From contig NZ_KI912105.1 of assembly GCF_000517065.1 (NCBI RefSeq), positions 259,512 to 299,381 of the forward strand: a stretch of 39,870 nt of DNA. Direction: 5' to 3'. The position numbers were made by a program, and so were the translations under genes. Under the pieces are notes generated by a model. That model made no database searches. It saw only the letters and a program-made list of their open reading frames with translations, and had not been told where the DNA came from. The stretch's first letter is position 1, and each line of letters starts with the position of its first letter. Below, in pieces: positions 28,208 through 35,382 of this stretch. The stretch is from Alkaliflexus imshenetskii DSM 15055 (lineage in GTDB: Bacteria > Bacteroidota > Bacteroidia > Bacteroidales > Marinilabiliaceae).

Positions 28208-28242
28208 TGGCCTAATAATTAAAACAATCAGGAGGATATATT

Positions 28243-28923
28243 ATGAAAAGGAGATTTCTTATTGGATTACTTCTGGTGGCATTGACTGCCTTCTACGGAT
28301 GTAAAAACGATGACGACGGCTACTCACTCGGTAAATTCTGGGTAACTACTGCCACCATTGAAAAAGGAGCTATTAGTCCGTATATCATTGTAACGGATAA
28401 CGGCGACAGGCTATTTCCATCTGCTTCAGATGTGCCCTGGTTCAAAACCAGAAATGGTCAGCGTGTATGGATAAACTACACCATTTTGGGTGATGCCGAG
28501 GGCAATATCGACCATTTTGTGAAAGTGAACGACCTGGCTGAGATTCTTACAAAGGGAATTCTCGATCTGACACCTGCAAATGCCGATTCCATAGGCCATG
28601 ATCCCATTGACATAAGAAGTTACTGGTTTACGGACGACTTCCTCACCATCCGATTTGTTTACGGCGGCGGTGGTACAGTACATTTTATCAATTTGGTTCA
28701 GGATGTTGATAATCCGGTAAACGAAAATGGATTGCCGATATTGGAGTTCCGACATAATCGAAACAACGATCCTTACAACTACCGTATGCGAGGTACCGTT
28801 TCGTTTAACCTCAACGCACTTAAATCTGAAGATGCATCATCGGTGGAATTTGTGCTTAAGGCCAGAAACTTTCAAGGGGAGCCGGACTTTGAGAAGGTTT
28901 TAAAGTTTGAATATGGTGAGTAA
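28243..28923 (+). CDS. NigD-like lipoprotein
   Basis: A 226-residue lipoprotein: signal peptide and lipobox FYGC (Cys20), an acidic stretch NDDDGY, then KFWVTTATIEK and an OB-like N-terminal region, followed by a beta-sandwich domain ending VLKFEYGE. This matches the NigD-like family of Bacteroidota, named from a bacteriocin-linked operon; the function is not established. ATG 28243 follows AGGAGG by 9 nt. Transcribed alone with its own terminator. Confidence 0.8.
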   Translation: MKRRFLIGLLLVALTAFYGCKNDDDGYSLGKFWVTTATIEKGAISPYIIVTDNGDRLFPSASDVPWFKTRNGQRVWINYTILGDAEGNIDHFVKVNDLAEILTKGILDLTPANADSIGHDPIDIRSYWFTDDFLTIRFVYGGGGTVHFINLVQDVDNPVNENGLPILEFRHNRNNDPYNYRMRGTVSFNLNALKSEDASSVEFVLKARNFQGEPDFEKVLKFEYGE

Positions 28924-28960
28924 ATTCATGATTCAATCTCAAACGTTAAGAAAGTGTATA

Positions 28961-28996
28961 AAAGATCCCGGGAAACGTATGTTTTTCGGGATCTTT
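28961..28996 (+). terminator. Intrinsic terminator of the NigD-like gene
   Basis: Stem AAAGATCCCG (28961-28970) with 28987-28996, extended by GGAAA/TTTTT pairing. Only a weak T stretch follows. Confidence 0.7.
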
Positions 28997-29108
28997 ATTC
29001 TTGAATTAATTCTCTGAGATGAAAACTGTTAACATCACAATGAGAAAAAAAGATGAAAATCATCCGAAAAAAACAATGAAAAAGTTGTTGGGATAAGCGC
29101 AAAATCTA

Positions 29109-29116
29109 TATATTTG
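29109..29116 (+). promoter_or_regulatory. -7 promoter box of tRNA-Arg
   Basis: TATATTTG, an exact TAnnTTTG match 34 nt before the tRNA. Confidence 0.65.
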
Positions 29117-29150
29117 CACCGCGTTTGAGAGAAATCAACGGCGCTGAAAA

Positions 29151-29223
29151 GATTCCGTAGCTTAATGGATAGAGCACCTGGTTACGGCCCAGGAGGTTGG
29201 GGGTTCGAGTCCCTCCGGGATCA
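29151..29223 (+). tRNA. tRNA-Arg (anticodon ACG)
   Basis: A 73-nt cloverleaf. Acceptor GATTCCG pairs with CGGGATC (one G-T pair). The anticodon stem CCTGG/CCAGG encloses TTACGGC, giving ACG. The T arm includes GGTTCGAGTCC. CCA is not encoded. The 3' end is the probable integration site of the element that follows. Confidence 0.95.
29210..29221 (+). repeat. Proximal attachment-site core in tRNA-Arg
   Basis: TCCCTCCGGGAT, part of the T-arm/acceptor 3' half of the tRNA; repeated at 34377-34388. Confidence 0.6.
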
Positions 29224-29251
29224 CGAAAATGATTAATGATTAAAATCAAAA

Positions 29252-29283
29252 GTCTGAAAATCGCTGGATTTTCAGACTTTTTT
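29252..29283 (+). terminator. Intrinsic terminator after tRNA-Arg
   Basis: An 11-bp perfect stem (29252-29262 with 29267-29277), loop GCTG, followed by six or more T. Confidence 0.88.
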
Positions 29284-29324
29284 GATTTTGTGATAATCAG
29301 TTTGAACCAATCAAAATCAAAAAG

Positions 29325-29346
29325 CTGGTGAACAAACTGGTGAACA
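29325..29346 (+). repeat. Tandem 10-bp repeat at the left end of the element
   Basis: CTGGTGAACA occurs at 29325-29334 and 29337-29346, a 12-bp period. The core GTGAACA occurs again inverted near 29364. The position between att and int suggests arm-type integrase or excisionase sites (inference). Confidence 0.45.
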
Positions 29347-29499
29347 GATTTTTTTTCATTATTTTTGTTCACTGGAAACGCCGGAATCAACTAACAGTCT
29401 GCTTGTTACACTGATATGCATTAGTCTTTTCGATGGGACTATGGGCAGTTATGGCAGGTAAATGAAGCCATAGTCACAAACATCAAACAACTGTTTATC

Positions 29500-30756
29500 A
29501 TGGCAAACTCTCAAAACTTCACCATTTCTTTTATCATTCGTGCCAATCGGATAAAAGGAGAACAAGCACCCATTTTTGCCCGCATTACCATTGATGGACG
29601 CCGCACCGAATTCTCGGTAAAACGATTTACTAATCTTCAAGCATGGAGCAAAGAGGCCGGTAGGATTAAACCAGGCTATAAAGAATCAAAAGAGATAAAC
29701 CTCTATCTGGATAAAGTAAGAAAGAGACTGTTGGAAATCTACTCAACTGTTCTCCTTGCTGGGAAAACAGTTACCGGTCAGGCCATCAAGGACCAATATT
29801 TCGGCATCAATGAGGAAGCACTAAAAACCACCGATGAGCTCTTTGATTACCACAATCGCATATATAAATCTAAACTGGCTCCTGGTACCTATAATCATTA
29901 TTTAACTACGCAGAGTTACTTTCGAGATTTTCTAAAAGCAAAAAAACTCTTACAGTGCATTGCTTTAAATACCATCGACTATCGAATGTTAGTAGACTTT
30001 GATTATTATCTACGCAAGAAAAACGGCAGGGATAAAACGGCAAGCCTATCGAATAATACAGCAATGAAACATTTTTGCCGAATTCGAAAAATGCTTATTC
30101 TGGCAGAGAAACTGGAGTGGATAAATGCCAATCCTTTTAAAACTTTCAGGCTTTCCTATGAGAAAAGAGAACGCGGATATCTGAGCCAGGAACAGCTTTC
30201 CACCATTACCAGTAAGGAATTCTCGATACATCGACTCAATTTAATCAAGGATCTATTTGTGTTTTCTTGCTTCACTGGCACTTCATACATTGATTTGCAT
30301 AACCTTACCAACGATAATCTCATAAGAGGCATCGATGGTCAATTATGGCTCTCCTTTTGTCGCCATAAAACAAACACTCCGGTCAAACTACCGCTATTGC
30401 CACAAGCTGAAATGGTACTGACTAAATACGCCTGCCATCCTGGTTTAAAAGGAACGTCACGTCTATTCCCTGCTATGTCAAACCAGAAGATGAATGCCTA
30501 TCTTAAGGAAGTGGCTGATTTATGCGGAATTAATCTAAATCTGACATTTCATTTGGCAAGACACACCTTTGCTACTACTGTCACTTTGAGCAACGGAGTT
30601 CCAATTGAAACAGTAAGTAAGATACTGGGACATAATAGTATCAAAACCACAGAAATCTATGCAAAAGTTATAGAAAGCAAGGTGGCCGATGACATGCTAA
30701 ATCTTAAAAATCGCTTAATAAACTCAATATCTCCACAACTTCGGGATGCAAAATAA
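29500..30756 (+). CDS. Tyrosine recombinase (integrase) of the tRNA-Arg element
   Basis: Site-specific recombinase for integration and excision. It has an N-terminal arm-binding region (about 1-95), a SAM-like core-binding domain (about 105-215) and a C-terminal catalytic domain. Catalytic residues seen: HLAR (His351, Arg354), LGHNS (His378) and the nucleophile in EIYAKV (Tyr387). The usual first Arg in TGxR is replaced, since the sequence reads CFTGTSYIDL. The same kind of replacement is known in CTnDOT IntDOT, so it does not imply inactivity. 418 residues, intact. Confidence 0.92.
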   Translation: MANSQNFTISFIIRANRIKGEQAPIFARITIDGRRTEFSVKRFTNLQAWSKEAGRIKPGYKESKEINLYLDKVRKRLLEIYSTVLLAGKTVTGQAIKDQYFGINEEALKTTDELFDYHNRIYKSKLAPGTYNHYLTTQSYFRDFLKAKKLLQCIALNTIDYRMLVDFDYYLRKKNGRDKTASLSNNTAMKHFCRIRKMLILAEKLEWINANPFKTFRLSYEKRERGYLSQEQLSTITSKEFSIHRLNLIKDLFVFSCFTGTSYIDLHNLTNDNLIRGIDGQLWLSFCRHKTNTPVKLPLLPQAEMVLTKYACHPGLKGTSRLFPAMSNQKMNAYLKEVADLCGINLNLTFHLARHTFATTVTLSNGVPIETVSKILGHNSIKTTEIYAKVIESKVADDMLNLKNRLINSISPQLRDAK

Positions 30757-30777
30757 AGTAAGATTTTTTGGTTAAGT

Positions 30778-30862
30778 GAATTAGGGTTAATACTTTAGAG
30801 CAATCCCACATTAGTCGCATAATTATCATGCGACTAATGCTTTATTCCCTTAACCCTAATTC
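30778..30862. promoter_or_regulatory. Nested double palindrome upstream of the RteC-like gene
   Basis: The outer perfect 13-bp arms are 30778-30790 and 30850-30862. Inside them is a second perfect 12-bp hairpin, 30809-30820 with 30828-30839 and a 7-nt loop. It is too elaborate for a terminator and has no T run. It could be an operator, an RNA control element, or a replication or transfer origin. It contains the spurious in-frame ATG at 30828. Confidence 0.7.
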
Positions 30863-30869
30863 AATTAGA

Positions 30870-32024
30870 ATGAAAACTCAAATCACCTACTTTGAGACTT
30901 TATTGGCTAAAGCTGGCAATCCAGACTTTTGTACAAACTTAATCAAATTTCGAACTGAGATTGTTTCAGTAAAAAAATCCGTCCTCAACTACGTCAACTT
31001 CCATCACACGAACAAAGAAAAACGCAGTTTTGTAAGACTTCACCTCAATAGTATAATACTCATTATCAATCATCTTGACGCAAACATCAGAAGAAGTGAA
31101 TATGTAAACAACATGGCGTTTATTGTCCTATTAGAGCTCAAAGATCTGATCTTAAACCTTGAAACTGAAACACAAAAGTGGTTTGATTATAACTGGTACA
31201 CTCCATTTGCAATGCAGCAAGATTTAAAGGAATCTTTTAAATTATCGCAAAGTGATATTGAGAAACAATTAAAGGTTATGAAAATCCAGCCAGACTTGAT
31301 ACGAGTAGCATTGGCACCAATTGCATTTTTTCAGGATAGACACAACCCGATTAGATTTCATCGATATTTCTACCTTAAACGGTATCATGAGTATTTAATG
31401 AACTTCATCAGGTTTAGAGAGTTTTATCCAAATCCGTCACTAGATCTCACGAAACTCATGATCTCAATAAATCTTAATTCAGATTTCTTTCAGAAGTATC
31501 TGGTAAATTATCTGAACAGACAAATAGAATCATGCCCTGATATCCAGAATAAACTTCATATACTATATACCTTTCGTGAATATACGCAAGAGCTTATTCC
31601 GAATAAAAAAAGTGCTTATAATCAGGACAAATCTCATATCCACGCATATCTTAAGGAGTTGATTAATGCCAGAATTAAACATTTTAGGAAAGTACAAACA
31701 AGCACTAAACATGCATCAGCAGAAAGCCAGGCAGCAGTTGAGATACAGTTAAAGAAAATCAAAACGTCACTAAAAGTATCTCAAATGGGAATTTTATGTC
31801 GACTATTCGTAGATGAAAAAATTATAGATCTTTCTAATCGCAGCGACCTCATAAATCTCATTTCTTTAGGTTTTAAATCAGAAAATACCGCAGAAATTTC
31901 CCGTGCGAATCTTAGAAATAAAGTCTATTCAACGGACAAAAAGTCGCTCCTGGAAGTTAAAAAACTGCTTATAGCCATGGCTAACCGGATTGATGAATAC
32001 ATCTACACTCTGAATTATAGCTAG
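30870..32024 (+). CDS. RteC-like protein of the integrative element
   Basis: 384 residues from ATG 30870 (MKTQITYFETLL). The earlier in-frame ATG 30828 lies inside the hairpin. The C-terminal 75 residues (LCRLFVDEKIIDLSNRSDL through SRANLRNKVYS to IAMANRIDEYI) resemble the C-terminal part of RteC, the protein that activates excision genes in Bacteroides conjugative transposons such as CTnDOT. The middle has an aromatic-rich segment (RFHRYFYLKRYHEYL), also reminiscent of RteC. I judge this by pattern only. Lying between int and the excisionase-like gene, it fits a regulator of excision. Confidence 0.5.
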   Translation: MKTQITYFETLLAKAGNPDFCTNLIKFRTEIVSVKKSVLNYVNFHHTNKEKRSFVRLHLNSIILIINHLDANIRRSEYVNNMAFIVLLELKDLILNLETETQKWFDYNWYTPFAMQQDLKESFKLSQSDIEKQLKVMKIQPDLIRVALAPIAFFQDRHNPIRFHRYFYLKRYHEYLMNFIRFREFYPNPSLDLTKLMISINLNSDFFQKYLVNYLNRQIESCPDIQNKLHILYTFREYTQELIPNKKSAYNQDKSHIHAYLKELINARIKHFRKVQTSTKHASAESQAAVEIQLKKIKTSLKVSQMGILCRLFVDEKIIDLSNRSDLINLISLGFKSENTAEISRANLRNKVYSTDKKSLLEVKKLLIAMANRIDEYIYTLNYS

Positions 32025-32043
32025 TTACACCCTTCATGGTTTT

Positions 32044-32199
32044 GTGCAATCTGACTGCAATCCTGATGAGTTTTTCATCAATAGATACAGCTGATTATCA
32101 ACGATGTTTTAATTGAGATGTAAGCTTAAATTATTTTTTTCAATTAAACAGCCAGTAAAAAGACGGATTGTATCCGGATTGCACAACCCGGTGCAATCC
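32044..32199. repeat. Iteron-like cluster of TGCAATCC motifs
   Basis: Copies: GTGCAATC at 32044-32051, TGCAATCC at 32056-32063, GGATTGCAC at 32176-32184 and GTGCAATCC at 32191-32199, plus a half copy GGATTG at 32165-32170. The last two full copies form a perfect 9-bp inverted repeat with a 6-nt spacer. Between the groups is another 9-bp inverted repeat (32108-32116 with 32140-32148). The cluster fills the gap between the RteC-like and HTH genes. Candidate operator or replication origin. Confidence 0.6.
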
Positions 32200-32220
32200 C
32201 TCTTTTTCATCCAGCTTATT

Positions 32221-32228
32221 CATCTTTG
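32221..32228 (+). promoter_or_regulatory. Possible -7 box of the HTH-initiator-loader genes
   Basis: CATCTTTG, one base off TAnnTTTG, 25 nt before the ATG at 32254 and just after the repeat cluster, so repeat-binding proteins could control it. Confidence 0.45.
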
Positions 32229-32253
32229 TACATCATAACCCATCGAAAAAATT

Positions 32254-32538
32254 ATGAGCATCGAAATTGTAACAATGGATGAGTTGCAAATCTTTAAAAG
32301 AGAACTCATCTCAGAAATCGAGAAACTACTGCAAGACCTGCGTGGGACTCAAGGTAACAGAAAATGGCTGAGAACCTCCGAGGTGCGGGTCTTATTAGGA
32401 CTGTCAGCTGGGACACTTCAAAATCTGCGCATCAACGGCACGTTGCCATATACGCGCTTAAACGGAGTCATTTACTACAATAGTGAAGACATTGATTTGT
32501 TGCTAGAAAACAACAAAACAGGTTCAAACTCTAGCTAA
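32254..32538 (+). CDS. Excisionase-like HTH protein
   Basis: 94 residues: a helical N-terminus (about 1-40) and a MerR/Xis-type winged helix (about 44-88) with LRTSEVRVLLGLSAGTLQNL and the wing PYTRLNGVIYYNSEDI. This is the common small HTH protein of Bacteroidota integrative elements, often annotated as excisionase. Position after int and the RteC-like gene supports a role in excision or in controlling the replication genes that follow. It might bind the TGCAATCC repeats just upstream (inference). Confidence 0.75.
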   Translation: MSIEIVTMDELQIFKRELISEIEKLLQDLRGTQGNRKWLRTSEVRVLLGLSAGTLQNLRINGTLPYTRLNGVIYYNSEDIDLLLENNKTGSNSS

Positions 32539-32641
32539 TAAACTGGGCAGTCTCAATTGCATTACCTAGATGCCGATGGGTTAAACACACTCTTCGGTAT
32601 CTCATTCTATTAGACATTTAGAACCAATCTGCCATTCTTTC

Positions 32642-33385
32642 ATGAATTACATTCGGCATCTAAACCACATACTCGAAATCTTTGATAGTGACAACCGGTT
32701 GTGCCCATATCATATCTCACTCTATTTGGCACTGTTTAGGCAATGGAACCTGAAAGGCTTTATAAATCCCATTCAAATAAACCGTTCTATGATTATGGAA
32801 AAATCTAAAATCCGTTCCCCTAAAACATACTCAAAAGCAATGGGTGAGTTGGGAGAGTGGGGTTACATTAAATATCTGAAGTCGACATCAAAAAATTATG
32901 GAAGTAAAATTATCCTGTTCACTTTTGACCCTAAATGTAATCAAGATGTGCCACCTATAAATAAACAAATAAACCATAATATACATAAAAGAAAAAAAAA
33001 TGAACGTTTATCTCAAAGTCAAGATTTTAGTCAGGGAAAGTTTCCCAACAACGAATCAAAACAGATGATGCCGATGGCCGAGGGACCTCCATTGCTTCAT
33101 GTGCAGATTTATTTTGATGAGAAAAGGGCTCCGGCACTTGAAGCAGAAAAATTTTTCAACCATTATGAGGCCATTGGCTGGGTGACATCATCACATATGC
33201 CAATAACTAATTGGAAAGCGATCGCCAGGAACTGGATTCTCAACATCTCGAAATTCAATCTGAAAGGTTACACATCTAATATCACAGTCAAAAAGAACAG
33301 CACTAAAGACAAACAGACATCTGGGGGGCAAAGACCAGGAAGTCATCACGTCAATCAAAATAAAGATTTTGACACCCCATTGTGA
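32642..33385 (+). CDS. Probable replication initiator (winged-helix/DnaD-like)
   Basis: 247 residues. The N-terminal 100 residues look like a winged-helix module (SPKTYSKAMGELGEWGYI), followed by a polar linker of about 60 residues. A short C-terminal motif then reads AEKFFNHYEAIGW ... NWKAIARNWI. This last motif is typical of phage and ICE replisome-organiser proteins (DnaD-like), which recruit a helicase loader. The next gene encodes such a loader, which supports the reading. It could instead be a transcription regulator. The tail is disordered. Confidence 0.55.
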   Translation: MNYIRHLNHILEIFDSDNRLCPYHISLYLALFRQWNLKGFINPIQINRSMIMEKSKIRSPKTYSKAMGELGEWGYIKYLKSTSKNYGSKIILFTFDPKCNQDVPPINKQINHNIHKRKKNERLSQSQDFSQGKFPNNESKQMMPMAEGPPLLHVQIYFDEKRAPALEAEKFFNHYEAIGWVTSSHMPITNWKAIARNWILNISKFNLKGYTSNITVKKNSTKDKQTSGGQRPGSHHVNQNKDFDTPL

Positions 33386-33450
33386 TCTCATAGTATGAGT
33401 GAGCTACATAATTAAAAAGTTAAAACCGAGAACTCAAGGCCACAGTTTGC

Positions 33451-34071
33451 ATGACACCATTTTACCAGCAAGCATTTGCATTTTTGTATGAGAAAGGAAG
33501 GTTGACCTATGGTAAAAAATTTAATCTCGACGAAAAAGATACTCTGGTGATTGGACGACTAATTGCTTGGTATATCAGGGATGAACCTACCGCAACGCGT
33601 CACGGAATGGACTTGGATAAAGGCATTCTCCTTTCCGGCCCGGTGGGCTCCGGAAAAACTTCGCTGCTTAGTCTAATGAAATTTTTCAATCGCACTGATC
33701 AACCACTCATCCTCAAACCCTGTCGCGACATCGCTTTTGAGTTCCAAAAGGACGGATTCGAGGTCATTCGCAGATATGCTGCCCCCTCATGGCATCCATC
33801 TACTGCCGTTCCAAAAATCAAATCCTACTGTTTTGATGACCTGGGAACGGAGCAAAGCCTCAAACATTTCGGGCAGGAGTGTAACATCATGGCTGAAATT
33901 ATCCTTTCCCGGTACGACCACTACATCCGCCACCGTATGTTTACACATTTCACAACCAACCTTTCAGCCGATGAAATAGAATCCATTTATGGCTCCAGGG
34001 TGCGTTCACGCCTCCGCGAAATGTGTAACCTCATCGCTTTTCCTGGAGATACTCCGGATAAGAGAAAGTAA
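33451..34071 (+). CDS. DnaC/IstB-like AAA+ ATPase (helicase loader type)
   Basis: 206 residues. Walker A GPVGSGKT is near 66-73 and Walker B is SYCFDDLG. A sensor-1-like THFTTNLS and the Arg finger region GSRVRSRL follow, the layout of DnaC-type helicase loaders. No IstA transposase lies nearby, so IstB is unlikely. Paired with the initiator-like gene 65 nt upstream. The pair suggests that the excised element can recruit host DnaB and replicate (inference). Confidence 0.7.
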   Translation: MTPFYQQAFAFLYEKGRLTYGKKFNLDEKDTLVIGRLIAWYIRDEPTATRHGMDLDKGILLSGPVGSGKTSLLSLMKFFNRTDQPLILKPCRDIAFEFQKDGFEVIRRYAAPSWHPSTAVPKIKSYCFDDLGTEQSLKHFGQECNIMAEIILSRYDHYIRHRMFTHFTTNLSADEIESIYGSRVRSRLREMCNLIAFPGDTPDKRK

Positions 34072-34467
34072 AGACAGTTTGGATCAATCAGCTGGAGTTT
34101 TAAAAGGTTTAAACCAAATGCTTTTGACAACATATTGATTCTGGTTTAGTTTCCATGGTCATGAATCTATTCATAACAATTCAAGTCACAAAAATTCTAC
34201 GATGTCCCTTTTAGGTAAACCGCTCTCTGCACTCTCAAAGGATTTAACTATATTTGGGCGAAACCACCAAAACGAACTAAATAATTTGGATTCTTGTAAT
34301 CGACATCATTAAAGGTTGGTTTAAAATGCATAATCTCAACATCGGACAAAGAACAAGTATCACATTATGAACTAAATCCCTCCGGGATAGCCTCTTTCAA
34401 AAATAGCATTAATCTTTTTAGATGCAAGCCGTTATAACTGCATTACTCACTTTTAAATTATGCAGTT
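34072..34467. other. Non-coding end of the integrative element and start of the IS91-like unit
   Basis: 396 nt without a gene. It holds the distal att repeat at 34377-34388, a GGTTTAAACC palindrome near 34110 with a related GGTTTAAA near 34320 (possible recombinase arm sites, weak), and the hairpin at 34434-34469. Confidence 0.5.
34377..34388 (+). repeat. Distal attachment-site core
   Basis: TCCCTCCGGGAT, identical to 29210-29221 at the tRNA-Arg 3' end. The flanking bases differ, so the shared core is exactly 12 bp. Confidence 0.6.
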
Positions 34468-34469
34468 AT
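34434..34469 (+). promoter_or_regulatory. Palindrome overlapping the recombinase start codon
   Basis: ATAACTGCAT (34434-34443) pairs perfectly with ATGCAGTTAT (34460-34469). The right arm includes the first two bases of the ATG at 34468. Possible terminus hairpin of the IS91-like element or a translation-control hairpin. Confidence 0.55.
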
Positions 34470-35382
34470 GAGAAAGAAAACAACCTTAACGATTGTAGAG
34501 CGCGCCCTCGTTCTTGTTCCGGAGTTTAAGGCCAGGGCTTTAAAGATGGAGCATCAGGTGGTACTTCGTGGACAGAGTCAGAGCACTCTGAATAATTACA
34601 TTCGGCGCATAGCGCTGTTTGTTATCCATTTTAAACAACTGCCCGAAGACGTCACCGAAGATGAAATCAACGAGTATCTGGTGGCTTTGGCACGCGATGT
34701 CAAGGCTCCTTCGCGGAGCAGTTTCAAGCACATGGTTTATGGCCTAAGGTATTACTACCGTTTGCTGGGCATGAACAAAAAGGCCATTGCTTTGCCTTCA
34801 TTAAAGCAAGAGAGCAAGTTGCCGGTTGTGCTGAACCGCCAGGAGCTAAAGATGCTATTTTCGGCACCTACGCTGCTTAAGCACCGAATTATCCTTACGC
34901 TGATCTATTCTGCCGGATTACGGGGGCAAGAGGTCATCAACCTTAAGATATCCGATATTGACTTTGAGCGCATGGTCATCCATATCCGCCAGAGCAAATA
35001 CAAGAAAGATCGGATTGTGCCTTTGTCCGCCATAATGGTCATCGGGCTCAAGAAATATCTCAGAGCCGAGAATCCGCATGTTTGGCTATTCAATGGCAAA
35101 GAGGCTGATGGACGCTACAGCGTCAAAGGATTATCCTGGGTTATGCGGGAAAGCCTTAAAAAAACCACCATCTCTAAAAACGTGAACCTTCACTCCTTAC
35201 GCCACACGTATGCAACCCATTTATTGGAGCAGGGCTTAAACATTGTAACCTTACAGGAGCTTTTGGGTCATGCCGACATCACAACAACCATGATTTATCT
35301 TCACACAGCCCAGTGTCAGCATATCACTCCTCACAGCCCCTTAGACACACTCTATGGAAAAGCCATACAAAAGCAAGCATGA
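34468..35382 (+). CDS. Tyrosine recombinase associated with the IS91-like element
   Basis: A 304-residue XerCD/IntI-like recombinase. An N-terminal SAM-like domain (about 28-108) is followed by a catalytic domain with Arg152 (SAGLRGQE), a Lys in SKYKKDRIVPL, HSLR (His242, Arg245), LGHAD (His268) and the Tyr in TTTMIYLH (Tyr277). The C-terminus (THxxxxxxxITPHSPLD) resembles integron integrases, but the extra IntI segment before the HxxR box is absent, so I do not call it IntI. It overlaps the transposase gene by 29 nt, the usual arrangement in Bacteroidota IS91-like units. Confidence 0.88.
   Translation: MRKKTTLTIVERALVLVPEFKARALKMEHQVVLRGQSQSTLNNYIRRIALFVIHFKQLPEDVTEDEINEYLVALARDVKAPSRSSFKHMVYGLRYYYRLLGMNKKAIALPSLKQESKLPVVLNRQELKMLFSAPTLLKHRIILTLIYSAGLRGQEVINLKISDIDFERMVIHIRQSKYKKDRIVPLSAIMVIGLKKYLRAENPHVWLFNGKEADGRYSVKGLSWVMRESLKKTTISKNVNLHSLRHTYATHLLEQGLNIVTLQELLGHADITTTMIYLHTAQCQHITPHSPLDTLYGKAIQKQA

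Larger units (their letters stand above)
29210..34388 (+). mobile_element. Compact integrative element in tRNA-Arg (5.2 kb)
   Basis: The 12 bases TCCCTCCGGGAT at the tRNA-Arg 3' end recur as a direct repeat at 34377-34388. Between them lie five same-strand genes: tyrosine integrase, RteC-like protein, HTH/excisionase-like protein, probable replication initiator and DnaC-like ATPase. An integrase next to the tRNA with a terminal repeat of the tRNA end is the classic layout of an integrated element. No relaxase, conjugation, capsid or obvious cargo gene is present. The repeat is short, so a larger element ending outside the window is possible. Confidence 0.6.

Noticed and set aside
29106-29390. 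A 94-codon minus-strand open frame over tRNA-Arg
   Set aside because: The GTRTPNLLGRNQVLYPLSYG stretch is the antisense translation of the tRNA itself, a well-known false protein.
33451-34071. IstB of an IS21 element
   Set aside because: No IstA-type transposase is adjacent, and the upstream partner looks like a replication initiator.
34468-35382. Possible integron integrase IntI for the cassette array
   Set aside because: The C-terminus resembles IntI, but the IntI-specific extra segment before HxxR is missing and the gene overlaps the IS91-type transposase gene, so it belongs to that element.
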